DNA from: Odontocerum albicorne
Lineage: Eukaryota; Arthropoda; Insecta; Trichoptera; Odontoceridae
Length of the DNA stretch: 64,000 nt
Direction of reading: 5' to 3'
Assembly: GCA_949825065.1 (NCBI GenBank)
Contig: OX463842.1
Location: 33,350,727-33,414,726 of the forward strand
Shown: one piece after another, positions 22,725-33,840 of the stretch
How positions within the stretch are numbered: position 1 is the first letter of the stretch
How the letters are laid out: each line of letters starts with the position of its first letter
Notes under the pieces: generated by a model
The model's database searches: none
What the model was told of the DNA's origin: nothing
What the model saw: the letters and a program-made list of their open reading frames with translations, nothing else
Position numbers and translations under genes: made by a program

Positions 22725-23335
22725 TTAAACCCATTGCAGTCGGGGTTTCTTCCTAGTGACAGCATGACCGACCATTACCTTTATCATGATCACTGATAAC
22801 GTCATGCTCGCTATGAGCACCTTACACTCTTTTCTCTGCTTGATTTCAGCAGTTCATTTAAATCTTGTCGATTTCGAGTTGCTGCTGGAGTACATGGAAC
22901 AGTTCAATATCTCAAATATAATTTTGAATTGGTTGGATATTTATTTACGTTAAAGCAGGCAACAGGTGATGTTGCCCAATAAGCTACGAGTATCTAATGA
23001 ATTGCTTCTGACTACAGGGGCTCTTAAGAGGGATACGTTCACCCCTTTCCTTTTTAATTTTATTGTAAATTCAATTACTCAAATCTGAAACGCAAGAACC
23101 GTTGTATCATATGTGGATGTTCTACAAATATACATTAGATTCAGCACAAGAGATAAATCTGCCATCTATCTGGATACAGCATATTTTGTTGTATAGCAAC
23201 CTATCACACATGAACTTTTGCTATTCACTCGACTCGAATTTAGGACGATGTTACTGGCTCAATAAGATTTGCTTCGTCGTTATTGATGTTTAAGAATAAA
23301 CTAAAGAAGCTTTATTTATGTCTAAATATTCCTCC
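22725..23335 (+). pseudogene. LINE reverse transcriptase relic, Jockey/CR1 type
   Basis: Read on + with frameshifts this is the central part of a non-LTR reverse transcriptase. Visible blocks are LNPLQSGFLPSDSMT (the QSGFR motif), a degenerate LLDFSSAF (catalytic block A), TTGALKRDTFTPFLFNFIVN (block B, normally GVPQGSVLGPLLF), and SYVDVLQIYIRFSTR (block C). Block C should read YADDLQIY; here the catalytic aspartates are damaged. Motif order and spacing are right, so the assignment is firm although the copy is old and dead. Confidence 0.75.
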
Positions 23336-24469
23336 TTCGCCATTCCCGTACAATTCCCACACCAATCCCTATTTTCCTTGAGATTTATAATTTTTTTTTT
23401 AGTTTTTCTTAAATATTGTCCAAGTAAAATGCACGGTCATGGATACTAATAATAATTATGAAACGAATGCTGGTTGATTGGAAAAAAATAATTTAAAGCT
23501 ATTAATCCGCCAAATGTACCTATATTTGCATGAAAGTGTTAATTATATAAAATAATTTTATCGCTCAGTTCTCATTATCTAAAACATTGCGGTGATAGGT
23601 TAATATAAATAATATCACATTTTTAAAATACATTTACTTGTGTTGCACGTAATCCAAACACATTGCTTCTTTAAATACATTTACTTGTGTTTACACGAAT
23701 TAAAGTAAATATTTTCTACTTACTGTTAATCAGCAATTCCAGGGGCATATAAACTAATTTAAAAATCCCCTCTTTTACACTTCTACACGACAAACTAAAT
23801 ATCAATTCAACATTCCAAGAAACCCTATTGGATGAGAATTCTTCGATAATAAGGCTACTGCCATGACAATAGACGAGCTGCGAAGCTCAGGTCATTTTTC
23901 GACTGGCGCGCGCTCGACTATAAACCCTCATAAATTTTCGAATTTTCAAGATTTTTGAACATTTCTTACTGGAAATTATTCAAAAAAGATTATAAAGAAA
24001 TGAAAAATAAAATCGATTTTTTGAAAATTCCAAATGAGAATACCTTAAGTTAATTAGCAGTGGATGAAATATTCCGTAGTACCAGGTCACAAAGGGTTTT
24101 GGAACGACCGTGAAATGCACCCATTCCGTTCAATCTCGCTTTGCTTCATATAAAATTCCTCTTGATTTGTTAATGTGGTTCAATTCAAAGGCGCTCAGGA
24201 ATCTGAGGCAAACCGGCTCATTCATTGCCTCAAAAAATATTTTATGCTTTGGCATTTTCCAAGAGTAATGTAACACTTCGTTTTGTTTCACCCTTATTTG
24301 CATTATTTTATTATTTTCCAAAACCGCTCATATCCTACTTAGTTTTTTTGCTTTACAGTAAAATTACCATTAAGGAAATTTTTTCATTTTTACAATTGCA
24401 GTAAAAGAGAATTGATGAAGAAAATTGCGTCCTTCTTATATACTGTTAAATAAATTAAATTGAAACTAG
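23336..24469. other. unassigned sequence
   Basis: This is AT-rich, with a short direct duplication of TTAAATACATTTACTTGTGT near 23625-23690. No element or gene was recognised. Confidence 0.35.
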
Positions 24470-24765
24470 GATTTAAAATAATAGAGATTTTGTAAATGTT
24501 GATGAATGAAGAAAGTCTAAGAAAACAAATAAATAATACAAATGCGACGGAAATGCGTTAGAGGAATACTTAAGATAGTATGATTGGATAAAGTCAATAA
24601 TATGTTGAAAGACGGAAACGTAGAATATCAGAGAAACCACAGAAGTGTAAAGAAAATGTGTATGGATGTGAAAGAAGCGATGGATGTATGCCGATGTGGG
24701 AAATTTTGGCGCTCTATCCTATCTGCCTACCCTGAAAGGAAAATAGCGTGATGGTATGTATGTAT
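24470..24765 (+). mobile_element. LINE-B 3' tail
   Basis: A degenerate + strand tail reads NHRSVKKMCMDVKEAMDVC (near 24640-24690) and ends with LSAYPERKIA (near 24722-24750), followed by the family ending GCGTGATGGTATGTATG at 24748-24764. Confidence 0.65.
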
Positions 24766-25049
24766 ACACATAAAATACAAGCTTGTTAACTTTGATATGA
24801 AACATCAAATACAGCGTTTGATCGAAGGTAGTTTTAATAATTACATGACACTTAGAACTTATTCTCAAATTGACAGAAATCCAACTGAGATTTTGAAGTG
24901 CATCGTATTTTTTAGATTTGATTACTAAAAATGTTATTTATAAAAAAATTATAGCAGCACTTACCAAATCGAGGCCTTTGTTCGTAATTAAATCATCTTA
25001 GATTTCATTATCTTTTGAATCATATTTGCGTAACTTAAGCGCATATTAT

Positions 25050-25165
25050 TTATAGTTAAGTCATTAACACTGTGAAAGTTTTAAAGACATTGTAATTTGT
25101 TTACTAAACCACTGTTTATTCCACTTAATAATTAAGTGGAATTAACAGTATTTTACGAGACAATT
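25050..25165 (+). repeat. dispersed repeat R2, partial copy
   Basis: This matches 45125-45205: TAAGTCATTAACACTGTG, ACATTGTAATTTGTTTACTA and CACTGTTTATTCCACTTA. The end forms a short palindrome (ATTCCACTTAATAATTAAGT). Confidence 0.6.
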
Positions 25166-25410
25166 TACAAAATGATTCAATTATTATTTATTCATAGGGT
25201 ACTTCTCGACATATCCAAATTGATTATACTGATAAATTGAAAAGCTTGGCCGGGAGACAATATTTTACACAGTTTGCACTACGTGTATTTGAAATACTAC
25301 CTTATGTGGACATGCAACAACAGTCGTGCAAGACGTGCGCGAGTTATTTTATCAAACGAACTCTTAAACCAGACTTCGACCATTTAATTTTTTATTTTCG
25401 TTACAATGGG

Positions 25411-25479
25411 GAAACCCCAGACCGGAAGAATAGCGTCTTACCAGTAAGGTAAGACGCTTGCCTCCTAGTCGGAGGTTTA
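25411..25479. repeat. two SINE heads joined head to head
   Basis: The left half reads as a minus-strand SINE head (ACCCCAGACCGGAAG, then GCGTCTTACC) and the right half as a plus-strand head (GGTAAGACGC, then TTGCCTCCTAGTCGGAGG). They meet in the palindrome GCGTCTTACC-AGTA-GGTAAGACGC (about 25433-25456). No SINE bodies are attached in the normal way. Confidence 0.6.
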
Positions 25480-25619
25480 AAAAGTTATAATATTGATTGC
25501 ACTCGATCATATCACAATTTTCGAAAAAAATCATATGCAGCATTTTGATCTATTCAACAACATTTGGGACAGCTCTTAAGTAAAGCTCTAAAAAGTTAAT
25601 TATATTTTTGGAATGCGAA

Positions 25620-25890
25620 TGCTGAGAAGAAGATCACGAGTGTTCAAATCAGAGACAGAATAAGGAGTATTTGAGAGAAATCCTGACAGTCGTACCAATC
25701 ACTTAAAAATATCGCGAGAACCATTTCAAGTGATATGAACACGTTCAATGGAGACTCGAGATACATATGGATAAATGCGACCTGGACATACGTGGTTCAG
25801 GTAGACAACCAATAGGGTGTCTGAAGAAGTAATGGCTGGATGGGAGTGTCTACCGACACGGAATAAATGTGTATAAGGCAGCGCATGGTG
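25620..25890 (+). mobile_element. LINE tail, third type (LINE-C), decayed
   Basis: One + frame at about 25727-25890 reads YEHVQWRLEIHMDKCDLDIR, GRQPIGCLKK, WLDGSVYRHGINVYKAAHG. This matches the common pattern of LINE C-terminal tails (W/YGHVxR..., GRxxxGRPKKxWLDGV...). Stops and frameshifts are present. Confidence 0.6.
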
Positions 25891-25990
25891 CGGAATATTA
25901 GTAGAATATGATTATATATGTAAACCCCATGAGATATGGGAAAATGTTATAACGATGATGAAAATTTCGATCTTCAAGTATTATATTATT

Positions 25991-26134
25991 GTGTAATACC
26001 TCCGTCGTATACGATACAACTTAGTGTACACTTATTTCCTTTATCATTATTTTAGAAAAGTTGGGTACTAAAGGGGATCGAATCCGTAACCCTTGGGTTG
26101 AAAAACAAGCGTCATACGAAATAGACGTCGTTTT
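25991..26134 (-). repeat. tRNA-SINE, shortened
   Basis: On the minus strand, the B box (GGATCGAATCC) and the head (ACCCTTGGGTTGAAAAACAA, GCGTCATACGAAATAGACG) are present. The body is mostly gone, with a degenerate tail at 25991-26025. Confidence 0.6.
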
Positions 26135-26359
26135 AACGAGTCTTTCATGATCAATAGCAATATATCTACATAAATATGATGTACTCGTATATTTTATGAA
26201 TATTTTCATAAAAAGATACCCGTTTACCTTTGTAAAAATGTTGGATGCTCCTCGTTAATATGTTTGTATTTTGAGTTTCATTTAATACGGTCTACATTTT
26301 CGTCTATATTAAGTTATTTTCACGACCTGTATAACATAATAATAACCTATACTATCCAA

Positions 26360-26620
26360 TGATCAGAAACAAAGTACACTACACGTTGAGTAGGAAACAG
26401 TGCTACACTCTGCACACTGCGACATATTCCCCGTGGCGTGTTAGCGTGACATTAGCTATCGGTAATGTGTAATTATCTTAAATTGGGCCGCGACGTGCTC
26501 CGCGCTCGCGGGCCGCGCCGGCCCACTTGATCCCGGCGGGACCCTGGCTAGGCCACGGTAGGGCCACACAACCATCTCCAGTGGCTGGCTTTCAGGGAGG
26601 GGCTCAAGTATCATATCATA
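26360..26620. other. isolated GC-rich island of unknown nature
   Basis: The sequence from about 26480 to 26605 is strongly GC-rich (for example GGGCCGCGACGTGCTCCGCG and GGGCCGCGCCGGCCC), while the neighbourhood is AT-rich. The left flank (26380-26470) is balanced, high-complexity sequence with homeodomain-like TAAT cores (TGTAATTATC). I see no match to rRNA, tRNA or the window's repeats. Candidates are a promoter or CpG-island-like element, a conserved regulatory element, an exon, or part of an unrecognised transposon. Confidence 0.45.
26456..26614 (-). other. 52-codon ORF inside the GC island
   Basis: ATG at 26614-26612 opens 52 codons to TAG at 26458-26456, starting MILEPLPESQPLEMVVWPYR and containing GSSGPARPASAEHVAAQF. 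GC-rich DNA gives long open frames by chance, and another minus frame here is also open for 35 codons or more, so coding is unproven. I do not recognise the protein. Being open in more than one frame argues for non-coding constraint as much as for a gene. Confidence 0.2.
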
Positions 26621-26639
26621 CGAGTACACTCGTTTATTA

Positions 26640-27160
26640 AAAAAAATAGTTTATTTTTTATGCTTATGTTAACAATTACTCTACATTAAAGGGGTAAGAG
26701 AACTTATTACTGCATTAAGCACAGACAAAAGCTTTCTGCTGACAACGTACAGTTGTCAGTAAATAAGAGATACCATACATTGTAACCAGACTAATTAAAT
26801 ACTAATATATTTATGTATTTCACGCCCTACCACATATGTCTTACTATCCCTGAAGTGTAGTATATTAAGAGCTGTCATGGAAGAAAATCAATTATGCATA
26901 AAACACATTCACAACCAATGTACACAACAATCATAAAATTAAATTAACATGACTCCTACATTTCTGGATTTATTTTGTGGAAATTTGTTTAGACATGAAT
27001 GATAAAATGTTCTTTTCATAAAACATAGTATGAGTGAAATTTTCAAAGTAAATTTTATCATAAAAATATATCCAATTTATAATGCGTTGATTTTTTTTAA
27101 ATATCGTCGCTATAATAAAATCTGTTTGTATATCTTATCTTGAAAATATGTCTATTAACT
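26640..27160. other. AT-rich sequence, nothing recognised
   Basis: No repeat family or coding signal was identified. Confidence 0.35.
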
Positions 27161-27441
27161 TTCATGCAGTTTAAAGGTTTAATGATTTTTAATGTCAATC
27201 TTTCTATGAAGTACATTACACATGCCGTTTAAGTTAGATTATTCATTATATTTCAGACAACGTATGTTCATGCAGTTTTAAGATTTTGTGATTTTTTAAT
27301 GTCAATCTTTCTACACTTCACATGCCGTTTTAGTTATGTCCTTTATTAAATTACATTCATGCAGTTTTAAGATTTAGTGATTTTTTAATGTCAATCTTTC
27401 TGTGAAGTACATTATAGCATACGCTCTCTGAGTTACGTTAT
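27161..27441. repeat. three-unit tandem repeat, period about 90-106 bp
   Basis: Units start at 27161, 27267 and 27356 with TTCATGCAGTTTTAAG or a close variant, and share TTTTTAATGTCAATCTTTCT and ACATGCCGTTT. Period differences come from small internal gaps. Non-coding. Confidence 0.8.
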
Positions 27442-27639
27442 TTGTTGAAATTCAATAATTAACTTAACTTAAAGGGTATGTGTCATGTATTTTAATATTT
27501 GTGTGAAGTACAATATAATATTTGTGTGAAGTACAAACATTAATATACTTGTGAATAATATACAAAAATCACTTTTGACAAACTCATCTTTCTTTGAAAC
27601 AACAAAATTACTCCTTTTAAAATAGCATCAGATACATAT

Positions 27640-27930
27640 GTCATCATCATCATCAACACGATCGTGCCATTTCTCTATTTAGGTGTGCACAGATAACCGA
27701 TTCTCACTTCATTGTATTCTGGAATACATCGTCACCTTTTGCCACGCCGTACACTTTATAATTTATACTGTTCTATTATAAAGAATTTTTACTCTTTCAG
27801 AATTTGATAAATTAAGTCGTGTCACATTTTTCTCAAGACTTCCCAAACATATCGTACTGGCATACTACTATATTTCTATAGATTATTTTATAGATCTTTC
27901 ATAATTCGTTCGATCAAGTGACTGAACCAT
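27640..27930 (-). mobile_element. LINE-B 3' tail, antisense, decayed
   Basis: GTGCCATTTCTCTATTTAGG, then GCCACGCCGTACACTT and TCTTTCAGAATTTGAT parallel the antisense LINE-B tail at 44870-45030 in order. Heavily mutated. Confidence 0.5.
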
Positions 27931-28570
27931 CTCAAATTGTATTAACGACAAAATTTGTCATTTGATTCAACTACTCATTAGGCCCTGATAAACAATAAAC
28001 AGTGCATTGTTTTTTTTTAAATGAATATACAAAATATTGTTCACCTTTTATTTAGTAAATAATTATTTATTGTGAATATTCTGCTTACTTCTCAGCCATT
28101 TTGAATTGTTGCTATAATAATCGTTTGTTTTTAACTATCGAACTCATAATTCGTTATTCTTCTTGAATAATGACCGTTACCTTATATATATGATGGAGTA
28201 TACGCCAGTGTCAAGTGATGTCCACTTCATAGAATCTCGTTTGTTCTAGTCAATCAATTTCAACACAAACTCCTTGTATTACATAGATGCAAATTATTTC
28301 GTATCAGGAAAATGATGCATGGACACATTACATCGAATATAAGCTGGGACACTTTGTATGCAACGTTAGCGCAGCATGTGTATATTGCAGAGGATCGTTA
28401 ATTTTTCTCCGCATGGAGTAAACCGGAATCTGTAATGACGAATCATGGAACTAATTATTATTCACATAAAGCTGTGTCACTCGCGAGACCTTAAAAAGAA
28501 GGTGCGTTTTTGGGTGTGAATTATCAAAGGAAAGTTCCACATCTATCAACTCTTACTTTATTGCTAGGTT
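27931..28570. other. AT-rich sequence, nothing recognised
   Basis: No recognised element or coding region was seen. Confidence 0.35.
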
Positions 28571-28790
28571 GATGATCTCTGTGACGTAGTTGGTAAGACG
28601 TCTGTCTCTCATCATGGGGGTCGCGAGTTCGATTCCCGTTGGTATCAAATGTTTTTCAAAAGGGGTTTAGTCTGGTGTTTTCTTAAGACTTTGTTTACAT
28701 ATTTCTGGTTGGTTGAAAGAGACTTCAATGTGGTAATAAACCCATCAAGTTGTACTTTCTACAACGACAGTGTAATACAATACATTAATA
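28571..28790 (+). repeat. tRNA-derived SINE, complete
   Basis: The best-kept + copy has head GATGATCTCTGTGAC, A box ACGTAGTTGGTAAGACG, B box CGAGTTCGATTCCCG, body TTCTTAAGACTTTG and CTGGTTGGTTGAAAGAG, and tail CTACAACGACAGTGTAATAC. Total length is about 220 bp. The A and B boxes are the internal RNA polymerase III promoter. Confidence 0.88.
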
Positions 28791-28814
28791 CAATTGAATT
28801 ACGAATAAGAAAAA

Positions 28815-29070
28815 TACCTAGCTATCACCATCATGCCGTTTCCTTGCTGGGGTCGACAGCGAGGGCAAAGCGTTAGACTTTCCTATATCGACACACATAT
28901 TTCATCTGTTCTACATCCATACAATCTCTTCCTTCCTTCCTCAAGGTCACATTCATCCCTAATAACTTAATTCCATATTCTGTCATATATTGTCACCCTA
29001 TTGTGTATTCTTCTCAAGTTCACGCATTTCCACATAACTTAATCGTCTCTTTTCAATCTTCTCCCACGTC
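28815..29070 (-). mobile_element. LINE-B 3' tail, antisense
   Basis: Begins ACCATCATGCCGTTTCC, the complement of the family's 3' end, directly downstream of a complete SINE. Includes TCCATATTCTGTCATATAT and TATTCTTCTC as in the 3195-3745 copy. Non-coding relic. Confidence 0.6.
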
Positions 29071-30065
29071 CACTTTTTATTTCTTTTTACACATATAAGT
29101 TAATGTTTTCAATAAAATATATCTTGAAGATATCAGTGATCTTAATATTTTTTTTATATGTTTTTCGGTGTTGACATACTTCGAAGGCGTTACAGCCGTC
29201 ATCTTCAGGGTGATGTTAAAATATTTAAGCCAACTGAACACAACAACTTCGAAAAGCATTTTAAATTATCGGAAATCAGCCTTTTTGAGTTTTGTTTAAT
29301 TTTAAATAAAAATATATTTTTGCTTTTCTGACGGATAAGGGTGATTTAAGTTAAAATCATCAGTGGAATGCTGTTTTGGAAAATTAAACTTTCTTCCACG
29401 AATTATCTCATATATAAATAAAATTGTAGCCTTCGGGCTATTTAACATTTCGCATGAGAGAGTTTTTATGGCAGTTTTTTAAGTATAATTTACTTAATAT
29501 GCGAGTATAGCTTGCCTATATATTCCTTAACATTAAAGTCTTGAATATTTACTTCAATTAACAACTACGGCCGCTATCAAAATACACACATACATCATAA
29601 TGGTTATTTTGCTAAGGGAATAAATATATGGAGAAAGATCCACTTAAAACGCCTACATTAATAATTAGTTAACATGCCATGTGTGAGAATCGGGCAAATC
29701 CACTTGCTGGAAATTTGATATATTCTGTTTTCTGAAAATGAAATGAACCCGGTTTACTATAAATGTGTTTTTATTCAAATTATAACTTATTTGGCTCTCT
29801 ATCTCGGCAGTAAGCGAGGAACTAGCTGACAACATGGTCTTTGGCCCGATTTAGTATGGAACCAATGGAGTGAGTATGTACAATACATTATTCGTTATTT
29901 TGGAAATCATCAATCGGACCGGAAATTAGCGTCATCCATACTTTAGATAAACAGTGTTTTTTTTTTCATTTACAATGATTTGTATAGTATTGCCTTAACT
30001 ATATAACATTTTAACTTATATCTGTATCCTTCCTTCTAAAATAATAACTTAAGAGTTACAATATT
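29071..30065. other. unassigned sequence
   Basis: The segment near 29165-29260 (CGAAGGCGTTACAGCCGTCA) may be part of an unrecognised repeat. No coding region was recognised. Confidence 0.3.
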
Positions 30066-30392
30066 GATTTACTATAGATTTATATAACATAAATCACTTG
30101 ATTTAAGTGAAGAAAAGCCATTGAGCATCCTGTTGAGTATATAAGATCGATTATATAAAATATTTCATAACGAATTACAATTCTACGATGCCAAATTGTT
30201 TTCAAGGGAAAGTGAAACCCTCATTAGATTTTGGATTATGTCGCATTTACCATAGATTAACATAACATAAAACTTTGAAAAGCGATTTTGCATTCCGTTG
30301 AGGATCGAATATATAAAGTGGTTCACTACAAAATTTAAATTCTATGAGACTAAATTGTTTTCAGGCGAAAATGAAGCTGTGACCAGATTAGG
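30066..30392. repeat. diverged tandem duplication, period about 180 bp
   Basis: Unit 1 (about 30066-30230) and unit 2 (about 30243-30392) share, in order, ATAGATT..ATAACATAAA, GTTGAG..ATATA, AAATTGTTTTCA and GAAA.TGAA. Many differences show it is an old duplication. Non-coding. Confidence 0.6.
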
Positions 30393-32302
30393 GGGTGCTA
30401 ATTTCTGAAAGATATTTCTAAAAAAATCGATGTAATGTCTAGTAATGAACAACTAAAAGCATATTGCTGTAGTTGAAGAAAATAAGGTGTAATATGGATG
30501 TCATATTAGCAACTTGACATTTCATGAAAAAAATCTAAGGTGGCAAAAATAAGTAGATATTTGTAAAGAATTTGTTTCTCCAGCACGTTAATGTCAGACG
30601 TTCGCTTTTTCACTAGACTAAAGACTAAAGAGATCGACCCGATTTCTTTAAACAAATCTAAAATGACTTACTGCGAACATTCAAGAGTGTTTAAAAAAGG
30701 ACAGCAGGGGAATTTTTTATCGCCCTATTACCTCAAATAACATATGACGGAAATGTTCAAAACGGAGACGTTAAAGTAATAATGGATCATTTACGCTAGA
30801 CGAGTCAGTGAATGATATAAGATAAATTGATTTTTTTTTCATTAAAATGCGTGTAGCTTATCAGGGGGAGAAAATTTTCCTTCGTCAACTACCTGTCAAT
30901 TTAAAAATTCCTGCGAGCCTTAACCGCCTCAATTGAAAATTCAATGGGGGAAATCATGTTCATCATGTATGACGATGAGATTAAAAATTTTACACTTTTT
31001 TATCACAAAATTGTGATTTATTTTTATCTTTTTATTACTCGTATTTACTTACAATTATGGAAATTTCATTTTTCTTGTTTATATATTTCTTTTCTGTCGG
31101 AGCTTTTATCAGTCATCAGTTAATCACAAGACATTCATTTCTGATTTAAGTGCCGTCATTTTTGCGGTATCAGCTTTGAAAAGATGTATTATGTAATGGG
31201 GGAAAAATGTCTACGTTGGAAACTCTTCGTTTATGTTATCAGAATACCTTTAGTTTTTATTTTTTAATATTAACCCTTTATCTATTTTGATTACAATAAT
31301 TAAAAAAATTAAATATACCACTGTGAATGTGACGTTTTTTCGGAAATGTAAAATATTCAAATCTAACTTTTTCAAAATTATCAGTATTATCTCATTATAA
31401 ATTGAGTATACCCCCGTTTTTATTTTCCCCTTCGATTCGCTTGCATTTCATTTCAACATAGTGTTTACTACTTTTTCACTGGCTTCTTCAAGATACAAAA
31501 TAGGATTAATCGAACGGGAAAGTATGAGTTTTATTAATTTTATCATTTCTCGTTGAATTCAACAGAACAACGGTTGCTCTCGATTACATCCTTTTCTGCT
31601 CCATTTGTTCTATAAATGGAAATTTCCTCGAATATTTCATGACCTCGGTAAACCTTGGGAATTCTTTTCAATTACATTCTCTGCTCAAAGATATTCATTT
31701 TCCACTATCGATTAACTAACTAGCCAATTTGTTCGAGTTTCTTTTTTTCGTACTTAACTATATTTATTTTGTTTAAATTGCCTAGGAATTAATATGCTAG
31801 TAGTGCTATTTTGTAATACCAGTTACTCTAAAACCAACTGAAAAAAAACGTTACATCACATTTTAAACGCCAGTAAAAAAAAAATCAGATGATAAAGAGC
31901 TCCAAGCAAAACTAGCCTATGAATTGATCCCTAGACTAGTTTCATAAATCGTATCCCTTGAATCACGACACTGATTTTAAAATAATAACCCGTATAGAAA
32001 ATATAGTGTACAGTTACAGCAAAGGATTCATATAAAGATACAGTTTAATCAGATTTCGAAAAAAATAATGTAAACAAATCTGAGTATAGGAATGTTGATA
32101 TAGAGAATGGGAAATATTTAAGCTGTAATGCAAAAATTCGAAAACTTAAAGAGAGGGATTTGATAAGTCATCGGCTATCATTTAGGTCTGAAAAAATCAG
32201 CCCATCCTGTAGATTTAAAATCAAATTGTCAATTGTGGAAAACGTCAAACAGTCAAATAAATAACTGTTTTGTTTGAATATTGTTCCTTCGCTCTTTTGC
32301 AG
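30393..32302. other. AT-rich sequence, nothing recognised
   Basis: There is about 1.9 kb with no recognised element, RNA gene or coding region. Confidence 0.35.
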
Positions 32303-32411
32303 TTTTTATGGTAGCTCGAAACATCTGCTCACCACCTTTGTGGTTCTGCGATGCAATTTAAATTTCCAACTAAAGAAAGAAAATGTTGAAAATTTTAGGA
32401 ATAGTATTTGA
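32303..32411 (+). other. candidate terminal exon
   Basis: A good acceptor (TTCCTTCGCTCTTTTGCAG, ending 32302) is followed by a frame of 35 codons, FYGSSKHLLTTFVVLRCNL and onward, to TGA at 32409-32411. A second frame starting ATG 32308 is also open for 18 codons. No family was recognised; it may be chance. Confidence 0.2.
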
Positions 32412-33840
32412 CGAACACAAAGGTCTGGTGGTTTTCAATTGGTTTATTTTTTTGTTAATAAGTCGTAATTATATTATATGTGTATAAAATAGTGGTCAAA
32501 CGTCCATCGATGCATATTTTGAGTATGACTTAATTTTTTTTCTTCAATGAGTTATTGGCTTATTTTCAAATATGTTTTACTGTTTTTAGACATACGAGAA
32601 TACATGTAAAAACACAATGAAGTTGATTTATGAAAGTGAAATTAAAGTTTTTTTTTTCATATACGAGTATATGGTATATATTTTATAGTTTTTGAGCGTA
32701 TGGCAGCGCTTGAAACACTCCTGCATGAAACCCTGGTTTTCTCTCGTATGTTTAACAGAAAAAAATGTATCTTTTCTTTCGCCATTTTCATGAACGAGAA
32801 CACCATGAAAAAAAAATGTCTGCGTATCCATGCGCTATTCCGTATCACTTGTAGGGCTCCCCGGTTAGGATTTCTGAGCACGGTAACTACCAACGTGGTC
32901 TGTCAACAAAAGTTTTTGTCTTTTAGTTTAGCACATTTATTGTGAAGAATATAAAAATTTACAACAGGTTTCAAAATTCCGGAAGCACTAAATGATAACT
33001 CGATTCGTTTTCATTATCAATATGGGTAAACGGGTTGAACTGACAGTTATGGGGCATCGTGTCTACTATCTACCAGACCAGTGTGACTGAAAATGCTCCC
33101 TTGGATATTTTTTATTAAATTTGGATAGGTTATCTTAAATGAGGAATAATAATAATTCCTGTTGAGTTGATATAGAAAATCTTTAATCAATTTTATCACT
33201 CGCTGCCTCCGATAAACGACTATAAATAACAAATATAGCATATTTAAATGTAACAACTCTTATTGGCCATGTCGCATGGGTCGTTGGATTTGACTAGTTG
33301 AAACAGGCCTTTACATAAAGAACCAAATAAACTGATAAAATTCTGTACAACGAGACTCAAGGGACAAACAAAAAATGCTCGTTATAGCGTTAAAGTAATA
33401 CTCTCATAAACGTATAATGGTAATATGTCTAAATAAACTTTTTTTATCAAGGCGTTTTTTATTTTTTATTTTAAGTGCTTTCGATAGTGTTGGTTTTTGG
33501 TGTGCGGTGTAAATAATAATTGACAATAAAAAGTTATAGGAACATTTTCCTGTGTTTTTAATTTAAAAAATGAAATTATTAGTAATGTCTTTTTTAGCTT
33601 TGAAATGAAAAAATGGTAATCTACATGAAGAAATGTTAACGTATTCCTTATTATGTCATAGGCTTTTAATTTCTGTTTATATTTTTCATAATTTTAAATT
33701 CACAACAAAAAAACGAGTGGGTTTTATAAATTATTTCGTTTTTTTTATCTGTTTCGTATATTATGAGTTAAAATCTTTGCCTCGGTTTCTCGATAGCTAA
33801 CTTGGAAAAACTTCAACGTTTTCTGAAGTTAATCTACATA
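32412..33840. other. unassigned sequence with two overlapping open frames
   Basis: At 32628-32945 both strands are open for 67-81 codons. No motif is recognisable in either. No repeat family was identified in the rest. Confidence 0.25.

Noticed and set aside
26480..26605. rRNA fragment in the GC island
   Set aside because: I could not match it to any conserved block of 18S, 5.8S, 28S or 5S rRNA.
28571..28645. Possible tRNA gene
   Set aside because: The A and B boxes are present, but the cloverleaf cannot be completed, and the same head recurs attached to a common body and tail, so it is a SINE head.
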